A stretch of DNA of 64,000 nt from Chryseobacterium culicis (GCF_900108365.1 NZ_FNWQ01000001.1:1364001-1428000); one strand, 5' to 3'. Counted from the stretch's first letter, positions 25,248 through 34,254 are shown. The notes: generated from the letters alone by a model not told the origin. Program-made: numbers and translations.

Positions 25248-26909
25248 ATGAAGAAAATATTATTGTCCACTTTGCTTTTTTGGGGGCCACTGATGCTAAA
25301 TGCTCAGCTCAGTATCATCCCCGTGCCTGCTCATGCATATATAAGATCGAATCACAAAGGATTCCATATCACCAAAGATACAAAGATTGTAGTGGCTTCT
25401 GAGTCTGATAAAAAATCTGCACTTTTCCTGAACCAGTACCTGAAGACCTCTTTTAATATTACACTGGATATTGTAAAGGAAAAGCCTGAGGATAATTATA
25501 TACTCATGGAGCTCGACAAGAAAGCGAGTACCTTCGAAGATGGATATCGACTGAAAAGTTCAAATAGGGATATTTCAATAGCCGGAGTATCTCATGCCTC
25601 CGTTTTTTACGGAATGCAGACTTTATTGCAGCTGCTGCCAACCAGCAATACGCAATCGATTGTAATTCCTTCCGTTGTGATTGATGATTATCCCCGGTTT
25701 TCTTATCGTGGTATGCATCTTGATGTTAGCAGGCATTTTTTTGATATCCAATTGATCAAACAGTATATTGATTACTTAGCATTCCATAAATTGAATTATT
25801 TTCATTGGCATCTGACTGATGACCATGGCTGGAGGATAGAAATTAAAAAATATCCTAAACTGACTGAAGTGGGTAGTTGGAGAAATGGGACTATTATCGG
25901 GCTCTGGCCCGGGATTGGAAATGAAGGTATTAAGTATCAGGTATTTCAGGACAAAATCTCCATCACACCTGAAAATGCTGTTATCAAAACTGATAATGTT
26001 CGCTATGGAGGATACTATTCGCAGGAAGAGATCAAAGAAGTTATACAATATGCTGAAGATCGGTATGTTACGGTTATTCCGGAAATAGAGATGCCGGCCC
26101 ACAGCATGGCTGTGCTTGCGGCCTATCCGGAACTGGGTACTGAACCCAATAAAAAATATTCGGTGGCAGAAACCTGGGGAATGATGAACAAATATAATAA
26201 TGTTTTGCAGGTTTCAGAGAGAACATTCGGTTTTCTGGAAGATGTTTTAACCGAGGTGATGGAACTATTTCCTTCACGATACATACATATCGGAGGCGAT
26301 GAAGCTTCAAAAGTGTGGTGGAGACAGTCTCCGGAAACGCAAAATTTCATGAAAGTGAATCAGATAAAGGATGAAGCGGGCTTACAGAGTTATTTTATTC
26401 ATCGTATCGAAAAATTTGTCAATTCCAAAGGACGGATAATTATCGGATGGGACGAAATATTAGATGGAGGGCTGGCTCCCAATGCTGTTGTTATGAGCTG
26501 GCGGGGTGAGAAAGGAGGCATAGCTGCTGCCAGATCTAAACAGAAAGTTATCATGACACCGGAGGATAAGCTCTACTTTAATCACAGTCAATTTATCAAA
26601 GATGATAGTCTGACGGCCAATAAATTCCTGCCGTTAAAAGATGTATACCAATATGAGCCCGTACCAAAAGAGATCACTGCAGAGGAGCAGAAGTATATTT
26701 GGGGTGCTCAGGGAAATTTATGGTCAGAATATATCTCTAATCCTTCTAAAGTTCAGTATATGCTATTTCCGAGAATAGATGCCTTAAGTGAGGTCGTATG
26801 GTCGCCAAAGGAATCGCGAATCTATTCAGATTTTACCCGCAGGCTCAGGGATCAATTCAGGAGGTATGATAAGATGGGAATCCGTTATAGTTCTCACTAC
26901 GTGAAGTAA
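25248..26909 (+). CDS. Secreted beta-N-acetylhexosaminidase (GH20)
   Basis: The ATG at 25248 (553 residues) is preferred because the signal peptide MKKILLSTLLFWGPLMLNAQ begins there; a longer frame overlaps the acetyltransferase. An N-terminal GH20b domain (LSIIPVPAHAYI) precedes the GH20 barrel. SYRGMHLDVSRHFFD, YFHWHLTDDHGWR and the catalytic pair Asp351-Glu352 in HIGGDEASKVWW are all present. It removes terminal GlcNAc/GalNAc from glycans, chitin fragments or peptidoglycan outside the cytoplasm. A terminator lies at 27036-27067. Confidence 0.93.
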   Translation: MKKILLSTLLFWGPLMLNAQLSIIPVPAHAYIRSNHKGFHITKDTKIVVASESDKKSALFLNQYLKTSFNITLDIVKEKPEDNYILMELDKKASTFEDGYRLKSSNRDISIAGVSHASVFYGMQTLLQLLPTSNTQSIVIPSVVIDDYPRFSYRGMHLDVSRHFFDIQLIKQYIDYLAFHKLNYFHWHLTDDHGWRIEIKKYPKLTEVGSWRNGTIIGLWPGIGNEGIKYQVFQDKISITPENAVIKTDNVRYGGYYSQEEIKEVIQYAEDRYVTVIPEIEMPAHSMAVLAAYPELGTEPNKKYSVAETWGMMNKYNNVLQVSERTFGFLEDVLTEVMELFPSRYIHIGGDEASKVWWRQSPETQNFMKVNQIKDEAGLQSYFIHRIEKFVNSKGRIIIGWDEILDGGLAPNAVVMSWRGEKGGIAAARSKQKVIMTPEDKLYFNHSQFIKDDSLTANKFLPLKDVYQYEPVPKEITAEEQKYIWGAQGNLWSEYISNPSKVQYMLFPRIDALSEVVWSPKESRIYSDFTRRLRDQFRRYDKMGIRYSSHYVK

Positions 26910-27035
26910 AAAGATATGATTAACTATTTTTGAACGGTTGAAATTTGAAAATTAAAACCTAACGATAATTATAAGATACTTATATCTGTCAAACTTAATA
27001 GTAATGGATTGGCAGAGAGGATTATTATCAAAAAA

Positions 27036-27067
27036 AAGAGAGGCAACTATTTAATAGTTGTCTCTTT
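27036..27067 (+). terminator. Intrinsic terminator after the hexosaminidase gene
   Basis: AAAGAGAGGCAACTATT and AATAGTTGTCTCTTT form a long stem with one bulge. The 291-bp gap around it otherwise shows only AT-rich sequence. Confidence 0.7.
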
Positions 27068-27200
27068 CAGTGATCAAGAGTGATGTATCTTCAAACACTT
27101 TTGTCCATGATTGGTTCGATTGTATTAAATTAGACAAGAATTGTTAATTGCATTTTAAAAATTAATTCACGTTCTAAAACTAATTTGCAACTTTGTAAAT

Positions 27201-28097
27201 ATGAAAACATTTAATGATTTATCTGAATATAACAAATATCTGAATCTCTCGGCTCCGCTTCATCCATTGATGGACAGCAGAGTCTGCAAACAGGCAATCC
27301 CCAATTTTCCAAAAACCAGCAAAGAAATTCAAGTTAATCTTTTCAAGATATCATTAAAGAAGAATTTCACCGGAGATATTAATTACGGCAACAATAAATA
27401 TTACACAGAAAATGGTCTAATGCTTTTTAGCGAACCGGGACAGGTCGTTTCCTGGAACAGCCTGACTTTCTGGGATGGATATGCCTTTGTTTTTCATCCT
27501 GATCTCATCAGGCAAAATCCGGTTGCTGCCAAAATCCATCAGTATAAATATTTCAGTTATGAGATCAATGATGCCTTGTTTATGATTGCGGAGGAGGAAG
27601 AGATTATTACCTGGCTTTTTACAAAAATTCATATGGAATTGGTGGAAAACAAAGCCAATGCCAATATCAATATTATTCTGTCTCTGTTAAATGTCGTTCT
27701 TTCTTATGCAGATGTCTTTTATGAAAGACAATTTAAAAACAAAGCAACAAATAACATTTCAGTTTCTTCAAAATTAAAAAGCTTTCTTCAAAATCATTAT
27801 AAAGATCTCTCCAGACCCGTTCTGAATTTTCCTACTGTCTCGTCTGTTGCCAGAGAACTTAATATGTCATCCAACTACCTTACAGACCTTATCCGTGCAG
27901 AGACCGGAAAAAGTACCATCAGCTATATTCAGGAATTTGTAATTGAGCAGGCCGAAATTTTACTTCTTCAGACAGATATGAATATCAGCGATGTGGCTTA
28001 CCAGTTAGGTTTTACAAATGTTCCCTATTTCTCAAGATTTTTTAAGAAGATTAAAGGTATTTCTCCTACAGAAATCAGAAATCAGAGAAAAAGATAA
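27201..28097 (+). CDS. AraC-family transcriptional regulator
   Basis: A 298-residue protein of the same subfamily as the partial one at 1-806. The N-terminal sensing domain carries SAPLHPLMDS and GLMLFSEPGQVVSW. The C-terminal double HTH contains ARELNMSSNYLTDLIRAETG and ISDVAYQLGFTNVPYFSRFF. It is followed, after 103 bp on the same strand, by a crotonase and an MdaB-like quinone reductase gene, which it probably activates. This pairing (AraC plus NAD(P)H oxidoreductase) is common in Chryseobacterium. Confidence 0.92.
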   Translation: MKTFNDLSEYNKYLNLSAPLHPLMDSRVCKQAIPNFPKTSKEIQVNLFKISLKKNFTGDINYGNNKYYTENGLMLFSEPGQVVSWNSLTFWDGYAFVFHPDLIRQNPVAAKIHQYKYFSYEINDALFMIAEEEEIITWLFTKIHMELVENKANANINIILSLLNVVLSYADVFYERQFKNKATNNISVSSKLKSFLQNHYKDLSRPVLNFPTVSSVARELNMSSNYLTDLIRAETGKSTISYIQEFVIEQAEILLLQTDMNISDVAYQLGFTNVPYFSRFFKKIKGISPTEIRNQRKR

Positions 28098-28200
28098 GAT
28101 ATTCCCCGATTTGTGTTAAAAAATCCAGCATTTGTGCAATTAATTTTGACATACAAAAAAGTTATGTCTCAAAGATGTACATCAATTTAAAATTATTACT

Positions 28201-29004
28201 ATGATTTTTACAACACAAAAAATAACAGAAAGCTATTGGAAAGTAGCCATTAATCATCCTCCGGTCAACGTATTTGACCCCGAATTTTCAGTTCAGTTAA
28301 GAGCATTAATGGATGAATTGGAAGCCAGCGAAAATTTAAAAGTAGTGGTTTTTGAAAGTGCCAATCCGGATTTCTACGTTGCTCACGCAGAATTGGTCAA
28401 TATTTTTGATTTTCCGAAAGGCGAGGGAAAAACCGGGCTTTCAAAATCTTGGCCCGATGTCGCCAAGCGTCTCGAACTGGCTCCGTTTGTAAGCATAGCC
28501 TCTATTAGAGGAAGAGCAAGAGGGTTGGGAAGCGAGTTTATTCAGGCTTTCGATATGCGTTTTGCAAGCAGGGAAAAAGCCGTTTTTGCACAACCCGAGA
28601 TCGGAATTGGCTCTTTTCCCGGCGGAGGTGGATTGGAGCGTCTTCATTTGTTAACAGGAAAAGCAAGAGCCTTGGAAATTATTTTGAGTGGCGATGATTA
28701 TGATGCACAAACTGCCGCAGATTACGGTTGGATTAATCGGGCATTTCCGGATAATGAATTGGATGCTTTTGTAGAAAATTTAGCCAAAAGAATCGACTCA
28801 TTTGATTTGAAAATCATCAAAAAAATAAAGGCAACAATGAACGAGAGGGTGATTATTCCCAAAAACGAACATATTATGGAAACACAGATAGCCTTCTTCG
28901 CATCATTAGCAGAGCCCGAAGCAAGAACCAGAATTAGAAAACTCTTAGACCAGGGATTGCAAACCTATGGCGATGTAGAACTTAATCTTGGTAAATATTT
29001 ATAA
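28201..29004 (+). CDS. Enoyl-CoA hydratase/isomerase-family protein
   Basis: A 267-residue crotonase-fold protein. VAINHPPVNVFDPEF is the N-terminal family strand; the oxyanion-hole region reads VSIASIRGRARGLGSEFIQAFD and the next motif AVFAQPEIGIGSFPGGGG. The residue positions that hold the two catalytic glutamates in hydratases are GLGSEF (Glu present) and PEIGIG (Glu present). Substrate is unclear; a related protein may act on non-CoA substrates. It lies 3 bp before the MdaB-like gene. Confidence 0.85.
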   Translation: MIFTTQKITESYWKVAINHPPVNVFDPEFSVQLRALMDELEASENLKVVVFESANPDFYVAHAELVNIFDFPKGEGKTGLSKSWPDVAKRLELAPFVSIASIRGRARGLGSEFIQAFDMRFASREKAVFAQPEIGIGSFPGGGGLERLHLLTGKARALEIILSGDDYDAQTAADYGWINRAFPDNELDAFVENLAKRIDSFDLKIIKKIKATMNERVIIPKNEHIMETQIAFFASLAEPEARTRIRKLLDQGLQTYGDVELNLGKYL

Positions 29005-29007
29005 CTA

Positions 29008-29574
29008 ATGAAAGCACTGGTAATCAACGGGCACATCAAATGGCCGCAAATTGCAGAAGGAAACCTTAACAGAACCATTTTTGAGAAAAGTAAAGAGGTT
29101 TTTAACCAAAATGGGTATGAGATTCTCGAAACGGTTATAGATAATGGCTACGAGATTTCTCAGGAAATCGAAAAATGGGTAAATGCCGATTTTATTCTGT
29201 TTCATTTTCCTGTCAACTGGTTTGGAATGCCCGCAAAAACAAAAGATTATATCGATAAGGTTCTGATGAGCGGCTACGGAAAAATCTATGCCGGAGACGG
29301 AAGGAATAGTGGCGGAAACTATGGAACAGGCGGTCTTCTGAAATCTAAAGGAATTATTGTTAATACCTGGAATGCTCCCGAAGAAACTTTTGGAAATGCA
29401 GGTCAGCTGCTTGAACGTTTTTCGATGGAAGAATTTACCAGACCTTTCACAGCGACACTTCAGTTTGTGGGCGTTCAGCCATTACCGACGTTCGCTTTTT
29501 ATGATGTATTCAAAAATCCGAATATCGAACAGGAGCTGGTTTCTTTTGAGGAACATCTTAAGAATCATATATAA
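29008..29574 (+). CDS. MdaB-like NAD(P)H quinone reductase
   Basis: A 188-residue flavodoxin-fold enzyme. The FMN/FAD loops are visible: HIKWPQIAEGNLN, then FHFPVNWFGMPAKTKDYID and YGKIYAGDGRN, all typical for MdaB. It reduces quinones by two electrons, which limits superoxide formation. The gene is 3 bp after the crotonase and probably under control of the AraC protein at 27201. Confidence 0.88.
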   Translation: MKALVINGHIKWPQIAEGNLNRTIFEKSKEVFNQNGYEILETVIDNGYEISQEIEKWVNADFILFHFPVNWFGMPAKTKDYIDKVLMSGYGKIYAGDGRNSGGNYGTGGLLKSKGIIVNTWNAPEETFGNAGQLLERFSMEEFTRPFTATLQFVGVQPLPTFAFYDVFKNPNIEQELVSFEEHLKNHI

Positions 29575-29701
29575 AATAATGAAGTGAACAAGCCAAAGAC
29601 TTTCCGTAATTCTGTGATATTTTTCATCTAAATGATATATGAAAGAAATGGATTAAGGCAAAGGATTATGAGTAGAAATAAGTTTAAATTAAAAATAAAA
29701 T

Positions 29702-29727
29702 GACGCCAGCTGACTTCAGTTGGCGCC
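29702..29727 (-). terminator. Terminator of the tRNA-Arg gene
   Basis: On the minus strand GGCGCCAACTGAAG pairs with the downstream TCAGCTGGCGTC, followed by ATTTTATTTTTAA. It starts 13 bp after the tRNA 3' end. Confidence 0.7.
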
Positions 29728-29739
29728 TTTTGGCTTTTT

Positions 29740-29816
29740 TGGTGACCTCGACAGGATTCAAACCTGTAACCTTCTGAGCCGTAATCAGATGCGCTATTCA
29801 GTTGCGCCACGAGGCC
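29740..29816 (-). tRNA. tRNA-Arg(ACG)
   Basis: The minus strand reads GGCCTCGTGGCGCAACTGA onward. The acceptor stem GGCCTCG pairs with CGAGGTC (one G-T pair), the anticodon arm is TCTGA-TTACGGC-TCAGA with anticodon ACG, the T arm is ACAGGTTTGAATCCTGT, and CCA is encoded (29740-29742). ACG is expected to be deaminated to ICG, reading CGU, CGC and CGA. A TATATTTG box at 29845-29852 (minus strand) could be its promoter. Confidence 0.95.
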
Positions 29817-29876
29817 TTGTGTTACCTTGTTGTTTAAAGGTTTGCAAATATAGCACTTTTTTCCGTTCTTTGAAAG

Positions 29877-30923
29877 ATGAAACAAAGAATTTTACTTTTA
29901 TTTACGGTTTTTGCGCTAACAGCTTGTAAAAGAGAATCAAAAATTTCGTCCTCAGACTGGACGATTCTCTCTTCCCGTACCCAGTTTAAGGAACATGATG
30001 GGGTTCTGGAACTGAAATCAGGAAATTTCACTTATAATTTTAAGAAGAATCAAACTCCTTTTAAGAAAATAATTCTTCTTAATGCAAGTATGGCGGGATA
30101 CATTTCGGAGCTGGGAGCAGAAAATGTAATCATTGGTGTCTCAAGCCCCGAGTATATTTATTCCGCAAAAATTCAGAATCTGATTAAAGAAGGAAAAATT
30201 CAAAATGTAGGAAGCGAACAAAAGTACGATGTGGAAAAGATTATCTCTATGAAGCCGGATGCTATTTTTACCAATCATATTGCCAGTTTTGATAATACTT
30301 ATGAGCTACTGAAAAACAATGGAATTCAGGTTATATTTCTGGATGAATACATGGAGCAGCGACCTTTGGAGAAAACGGCCTATATCAGGCTTTTCGGAGA
30401 GTTTTTAGGAAAAGAAAAGGAAGCAGACAGAAAATATCAGGAAATTGAGAAAAACTACAGTGATCTGAAAAAACTGGCTTCCGCTTCCAAAGAGAAACCA
30501 GTTGTCCTTGCCAACGAGATGTATGGAGACGTATGGTATCTTCCCGGCGGAAATACTTCCGTTGCTCATTACATCTCCGATGCCAATGCGAATTATATCA
30601 TGAAGGATAATAAAGATGAAAAAGCCTTAACAATGAGCTTTGAAGAGGTATATGCCAAAGCAGGAGGCGTACAGTACTGGGTAAATGCAGGAAGTCACAC
30701 TTCAAAAAAAGAAATGGCAGGAATGAATCCACTCTACGGAAAACTGGAAGTATTCAATAAAGGAAAGATCTATACAATAGCAGGAAAGGAAAAATTAAAA
30801 GCCAATGACTTCTTTGAAAGTGGTGTAGTAAGAGCAGATTGGGTCCTTAAAGACTATATCAAGATCTTTCATCCTGAACTTTTACCGGATTATCAGCTTA
30901 CTTATATGAAAGAATTGCAGTAA
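29877..30923 (+). CDS. ABC transporter substrate-binding lipoprotein (TroA/BtuF-like)
   Basis: A 348-residue lipoprotein: hydrophobic signal MKQRILLLFTVFALTAC with Cys17 as lipid site and CKRE behind it. The fold of the cobalamin/siderophore type is shown by MAGYISELGAENVIIGVSSP, VEKIISMKPDAIFTNHIASF and the later SYISDANANY-like segment. Ligand may be a siderophore, haem or cobalamin. No permease or ATPase gene is next to it, so it works with components elsewhere. The mtgA gene follows after 43 bp. Confidence 0.85.
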   Translation: MKQRILLLFTVFALTACKRESKISSSDWTILSSRTQFKEHDGVLELKSGNFTYNFKKNQTPFKKIILLNASMAGYISELGAENVIIGVSSPEYIYSAKIQNLIKEGKIQNVGSEQKYDVEKIISMKPDAIFTNHIASFDNTYELLKNNGIQVIFLDEYMEQRPLEKTAYIRLFGEFLGKEKEADRKYQEIEKNYSDLKKLASASKEKPVVLANEMYGDVWYLPGGNTSVAHYISDANANYIMKDNKDEKALTMSFEEVYAKAGGVQYWVNAGSHTSKKEMAGMNPLYGKLEVFNKGKIYTIAGKEKLKANDFFESGVVRADWVLKDYIKIFHPELLPDYQLTYMKELQ

Positions 30924-30946
30924 ATAATAGTATTTGCTTATTTTTG
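30915..30946 (+). promoter_or_regulatory. Possible promoter of the mtgA gene
   Basis: TTG (30915-30917), 21 bp, TATTTTTG (30939-30946), then the start codon 20 bp on. It overlaps the end of the lipoprotein gene; spacing is a little long. Confidence 0.4.
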
Positions 30947-30966
30947 CCTTTCCTTGTTATTACATT

Positions 30967-31611
30967 ATGTGGAAAAAAATTAAACAGCTTATCTTCATCA
31001 TTCTTGTACTGAATGTGGTTTTTATCATCTGGGGCAGATTTTTTAATCCTCCCATTACCATTACACAGATAGGAGGGCTTTTTGAATATGGAAAACTGCA
31101 CAGAGATTATATTTCCTATGACGAAATGGGAACTAATGTGAAAAAAGCAGTTATAGCCTCTGAAGATCAGAAATTCTTTGTTCATGATGGTTTCGATTAT
31201 ACAGCGATCGAAAAAGCGATGAAGTACAATGAGAAAGGCAAAAAAATAAGAGGTGGAAGTACCATTTCGCAGCAGACGGCAAAAAATGTGTTTCTCTGGC
31301 AGGGTAGAAGCTGGTTGAGAAAAGGGCTGGAAGCAGTTTATACCTTCATTATAGAAAAAGTTTGGGGTAAAGATATTATCCTTGAAAGGTACCTGAACTC
31401 TATCGAAATGGGCCAGGGAGTATTTGGGGTGGAAGCTGCCGCACAATATTATTTTGGAAAATCCTCCAAAGACCTAAGTGCTTCAGATGCAGCCTGGATT
31501 GCAGCTGTACTGCCTAATCCAAAGAAATATGATCCTAAAAATCCGTCTCCTTATTTGAGAAAGAAACACAATTGGATCATGAGACAGATGAGGAATGTGA
31601 GTTTGAAATAG
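30967..31611 (+). CDS. mtgA: Monofunctional peptidoglycan glycosyltransferase
   Basis: The ATG at 30967 (214 residues) is chosen; a longer frame would run into the promoter. One N-terminal membrane helix (about residues 5-22) anchors the GT51 domain. The catalytic glutamate is in IASEDQKFFVHDGFD, with RGGSTISQQTAKN and RYLNSIEMGQGVFGVEAAA following as GT51 motifs. It polymerises lipid II into glycan strands. The size is normal for MtgA (about 230 residues). The next gene begins 13 bp downstream, so they may share a transcript. Confidence 0.93.
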   Translation: MWKKIKQLIFIILVLNVVFIIWGRFFNPPITITQIGGLFEYGKLHRDYISYDEMGTNVKKAVIASEDQKFFVHDGFDYTAIEKAMKYNEKGKKIRGGSTISQQTAKNVFLWQGRSWLRKGLEAVYTFIIEKVWGKDIILERYLNSIEMGQGVFGVEAAAQYYFGKSSKDLSASDAAWIAAVLPNPKKYDPKNPSPYLRKKHNWIMRQMRNVSLK

Positions 31612-31624
31612 TATCTTTGTACTA

Positions 31625-33658
31625 ATGAAATTCTTTAATTCCAGCACAAGTTTTGAGTCAGTTCTTAAAAAATATTTTTCTTTTAAGAATGAAACCCTTT
31701 CTTTGGAACCCTTTGCAGAGTTTTTAGAGACTATTAAAGAGGCGGACTTTACAGATGTGCTCAATTTCTTCAGAAGCAATCCGAATTTTACCGGAAACTT
31801 TGCCTATTATATTCATAATATTTTTAGAGAACGTCCCTTCAATCTTTCTCTTACGGAAGCTAATATTCTCTCAGAAAACGCCTTCTTTCCGGAGCTCAAA
31901 AAAAGAATCCTGAATAAGGTTTTACCACCTGTGGAAAACGAAAAAACGGTGTGGTATATGATTGATAATGTCAGCCTGAGACCTCAGAAAGATCTGAAAT
32001 ACCTGCACAACCTTCCGGAAAATGAGATTAATGAATTCTTAACTTTATTGGGAGCTTCTGATTTTATAGTGAAACCCAATGTGAAAAAGGAATTGATCTT
32101 CTCTATGAATATTCTTTCCTGGCGTGTGACGGGGATGGCTATGGAAGTAGAAGTGGTGAGAATGGCTCCTCAGTACAGAAATCTGGATAATCCGTTTCTT
32201 GCTCTTCAGAATGAGCTGGAAGCCTTAGCAGATGATCTGGTAAAAGATCCTGAGCTTCAGCTTCATTCCAAAGACAGTAGATATAAGCAAATTAAAATTT
32301 ATGCAGAACAATGCCAGGAATTTGTAAATATTGCTTTTAAAAATTCGGCAAAATATGGTATTTCGGGAAAGATTAACCAATCGCTTCTGAAAATCCGCCA
32401 GCAGACTGAAAGAATTTATGAAATTGTTCAGTTATTGGTGATTGATAATGATGAAGATGTTCTGATCAAATCCAAACAGCTGATCTTTAATATTCTGAAT
32501 TATAAGTCTCACAAAAACAATATTTCAGATCTTATCAATGACAGTACGAGGCTTATCTCACATCTTATTACCAATCATACCGCAGAAACCGGAACACATT
32601 ATATTACTTCTACCCGTAAAGAATATATGACGATGTTCTACAAAGCGAGTGGAGGTGGCATTATTGTAGGAGCGCTTTGCGTTCTGAAAATGCTTTACGG
32701 ATATATTCCCGGGAGTGATTTTTCGCACGCTTTTTTATATTCCATGAATTATGCAATGGGATTTGTGATGATCTATCTGATGGGCTTTACTCTTGCTACA
32801 AAGCAGCCGGCAATGACTGCCGCTACCATGACAAAAGTACTGTCTGAAGAAGGAAATGCCCAAAGAAACAATACAGAATTTGCCCATCTGGTCTCCAAGC
32901 TGTTCAGAAGCCAGTTCATCGCCTTTGTAGGTAACGTATTGCTAGCCTTTCCGATAGCGCTTGCCATCATTTACGGGCTGGATGTTTTCTTCTCACAAAA
33001 CCTTGCCGTAGAACGTTCTGATAAATTGTTAAAAGATCTTGATCCCTTTAAATCAAAAGCCATTCTGCATGCCAGTATTGCCGGATTTTATCTTTTTATT
33101 TCAGGAATTATTTCAGGAAATATCGGGAACAACTCTGTTTTTTATCAGATACCGGAAAGAATCGCAAAAAACCTGTCAATCAGAAGTTTCTTCGGAAAGA
33201 AATTTGCCAAAGGACTCTCAAAATACTACGCTAAAAACTGGCCGGGAATTGTTTCCAATTTCTGGTTCGGGGTTTTTCTGGGGGCAACAGCTCCGGTAGG
33301 AATGTTTTTCGGATTAGATCTGGACATCAGACACATTACTTTTGCAGCCGGAAACTTTGCATTAGGATTATATGGAAAAGACTTCTCCGTAGATTCTTAT
33401 ACATTCTGGATCTCGTTTGTTACAGTATTTTTAATTGGTTTCTTCAACTTTCTGGTAAGTTTCAGCTTGTCTATGTTCCTGGCATTCAGATCGAGAAAAA
33501 TGAACTTTGGGCAGGTGAGTGAGATCTACAGGGAGATTTTCAGATACTTCACCAAACATCCGCTGAAATTCTTCCTGCCATTAAGCTCAGGGCTTGACAA
33601 AAGAGCAGATGACTTAATGAGCAGTACAATTTCCAATAAATCTGAAGAACATAAATAA
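31625..33658 (+). CDS. Large membrane protein of the PF10136 'site-specific recombinase' family
   Basis: A 677-residue protein. The N-terminal 320 residues are soluble and helical. The C-terminal half has multiple membrane segments (for example GGGIIVGALCVLKMLYGYI, FVMIYLMGFTLATKQPA, VSNFWFGVFLGATAPVGMFF). The family is annotated as site-specific recombinase after an old gonococcal gene, but the helices argue against DNA recombination; there is no tyrosine- or serine-recombinase motif. Function is unknown. It closes a plus-strand run and converges with the small peptide genes. Confidence 0.8.
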   Translation: MKFFNSSTSFESVLKKYFSFKNETLSLEPFAEFLETIKEADFTDVLNFFRSNPNFTGNFAYYIHNIFRERPFNLSLTEANILSENAFFPELKKRILNKVLPPVENEKTVWYMIDNVSLRPQKDLKYLHNLPENEINEFLTLLGASDFIVKPNVKKELIFSMNILSWRVTGMAMEVEVVRMAPQYRNLDNPFLALQNELEALADDLVKDPELQLHSKDSRYKQIKIYAEQCQEFVNIAFKNSAKYGISGKINQSLLKIRQQTERIYEIVQLLVIDNDEDVLIKSKQLIFNILNYKSHKNNISDLINDSTRLISHLITNHTAETGTHYITSTRKEYMTMFYKASGGGIIVGALCVLKMLYGYIPGSDFSHAFLYSMNYAMGFVMIYLMGFTLATKQPAMTAATMTKVLSEEGNAQRNNTEFAHLVSKLFRSQFIAFVGNVLLAFPIALAIIYGLDVFFSQNLAVERSDKLLKDLDPFKSKAILHASIAGFYLFISGIISGNIGNNSVFYQIPERIAKNLSIRSFFGKKFAKGLSKYYAKNWPGIVSNFWFGVFLGATAPVGMFFGLDLDIRHITFAAGNFALGLYGKDFSVDSYTFWISFVTVFLIGFFNFLVSFSLSMFLAFRSRKMNFGQVSEIYREIFRYFTKHPLKFFLPLSSGLDKRADDLMSSTISNKSEEHK

Positions 33659-33662
33659 AATA

Positions 33663-33690
33663 AAAAATGCTACCCTCGGGTAGCATTTTT
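33663..33690. terminator. Bidirectional terminator
   Basis: AAAATGCTACCC, loop TCG, GGTAGCATTTTT: a nearly perfect stem between convergent genes. A close relative follows the second cysteine-rich peptide gene (33939-33966), which suggests the terminator was copied together with the gene. Confidence 0.85.
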
Positions 33691-33705
33691 ATATTGTTAT
33701 AGCTA

Positions 33706-33873
33706 TTAAAGACAAATAGGAAGCAAAGGGCATTTTGTAGGCAATGTTGTCCAATAAGCACATTCGTTTTCATTGGCGCAGCTTACAGCACAGCAGATCT
33801 GTCCAACTCCTCCTCCCTGTATTGTTTTTAAAGTTTTTCTTGTCAGTTTTTTTGATGCAATTGATTTTTTCAT
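33706..33873 (-). CDS. Six-cysteine peptide with double-glycine leader (copy A)
   Basis: The ATG at 33873 gives 55 residues. A basic leader MKKSIASKKLTRKTLKTIQG ends in a Gly-Gly-Gly stretch at residues 20-22, like ComC/bacteriocin leaders cut by C39 peptidases and the leaders seen in many Chryseobacterium peptides. The core has cysteines at 27, 28, 32, 38, 48 and 54, with pattern CC-x3-C-x5-C-x9-C-x5-C and conserved Trp and two LP pairs, ending in CL. It is probably exported and crosslinked by disulfides or thioethers. No modifying enzyme or transporter is adjacent. A longer frame from 33906 adds 11 unlikely residues. Confidence 0.8.
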   Translation of the reverse strand: MKKSIASKKLTRKTLKTIQGGGVGQICCAVSCANENECAYWTTLPTKCPLLPICL

Positions 33874-33938
33874 AATATTAATTTTTTTGAATGATAAATA
33901 TATCAATAAATATGGAATTATATTTAAATCATATTAAA

Positions 33939-33966
33939 AAAAATGCTACCTGAGGGTAACATTTTT
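33939..33966 (-). terminator. Terminator of the second cysteine-rich peptide gene
   Basis: AAAATGCTACC, loop TGA, GGGTAACATTTTT: same stem sequence as at 33663-33690 with two changes. It lies 15 bp after the stop of copy B, the same distance as for copy A. Confidence 0.75.
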
Positions 33967-33981
33967 ATATACTTATAATTT

Positions 33982-34146
33982 TTAAAGACAGTATGGAAGT
34001 TCCGGGCATTCTGCAGGAAGCTGCTCCCAGAAAACACATTGGCTAGGATCTCCGCAGCTTACAGCACAGCAAACCATTTGTCCCGCACCTTGAGTTGCTT
34101 TTAATGTTTCTCTTGATAATTTCTTTGATTTAAGTATCTTTTTCAT
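33982..34146 (-). CDS. Six-cysteine peptide with double-glycine-like leader (copy B)
   Basis: An ATG at 34146 and TAA at 33982 encode 54 residues, too short for many gene finders. The leader MKKILKSKKLSRETLKATQG is close to copy A, but the cleavage site reads Gly-Ala-Gly in place of Gly-Gly-Gly. Cysteines at 26, 27, 31, 37, 47 and 53 keep exactly the copy A spacing, as do the segment CCAVSC, one Trp, and the LPxxCPxLPxCL end. Leader and cysteine frame are conserved while the loops differ (GDPSQ against ANENE), which suggests diversification of a tandem duplicate. Function unknown. Confidence 0.8.
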   Translation of the reverse strand: MKKILKSKKLSRETLKATQGAGQMVCCAVSCGDPSQCVFWEQLPAECPELPYCL

Positions 34147-34254
34147 AGTAAAAAATGAGTTATTAATAAGTACTAAAGATACATATAAATCCGATGAATA
34201 TAAAATAATTTCAATATTGGTGAATTATTTTATAGGCATTTACTCCCTTAATTC

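Noticed and set aside
31625..33658. Reading this gene as a mobile element because of its family name
   Set aside because: It has multiple membrane helices and no recombinase catalytic motif; no flanking repeats or integrase genes are present.
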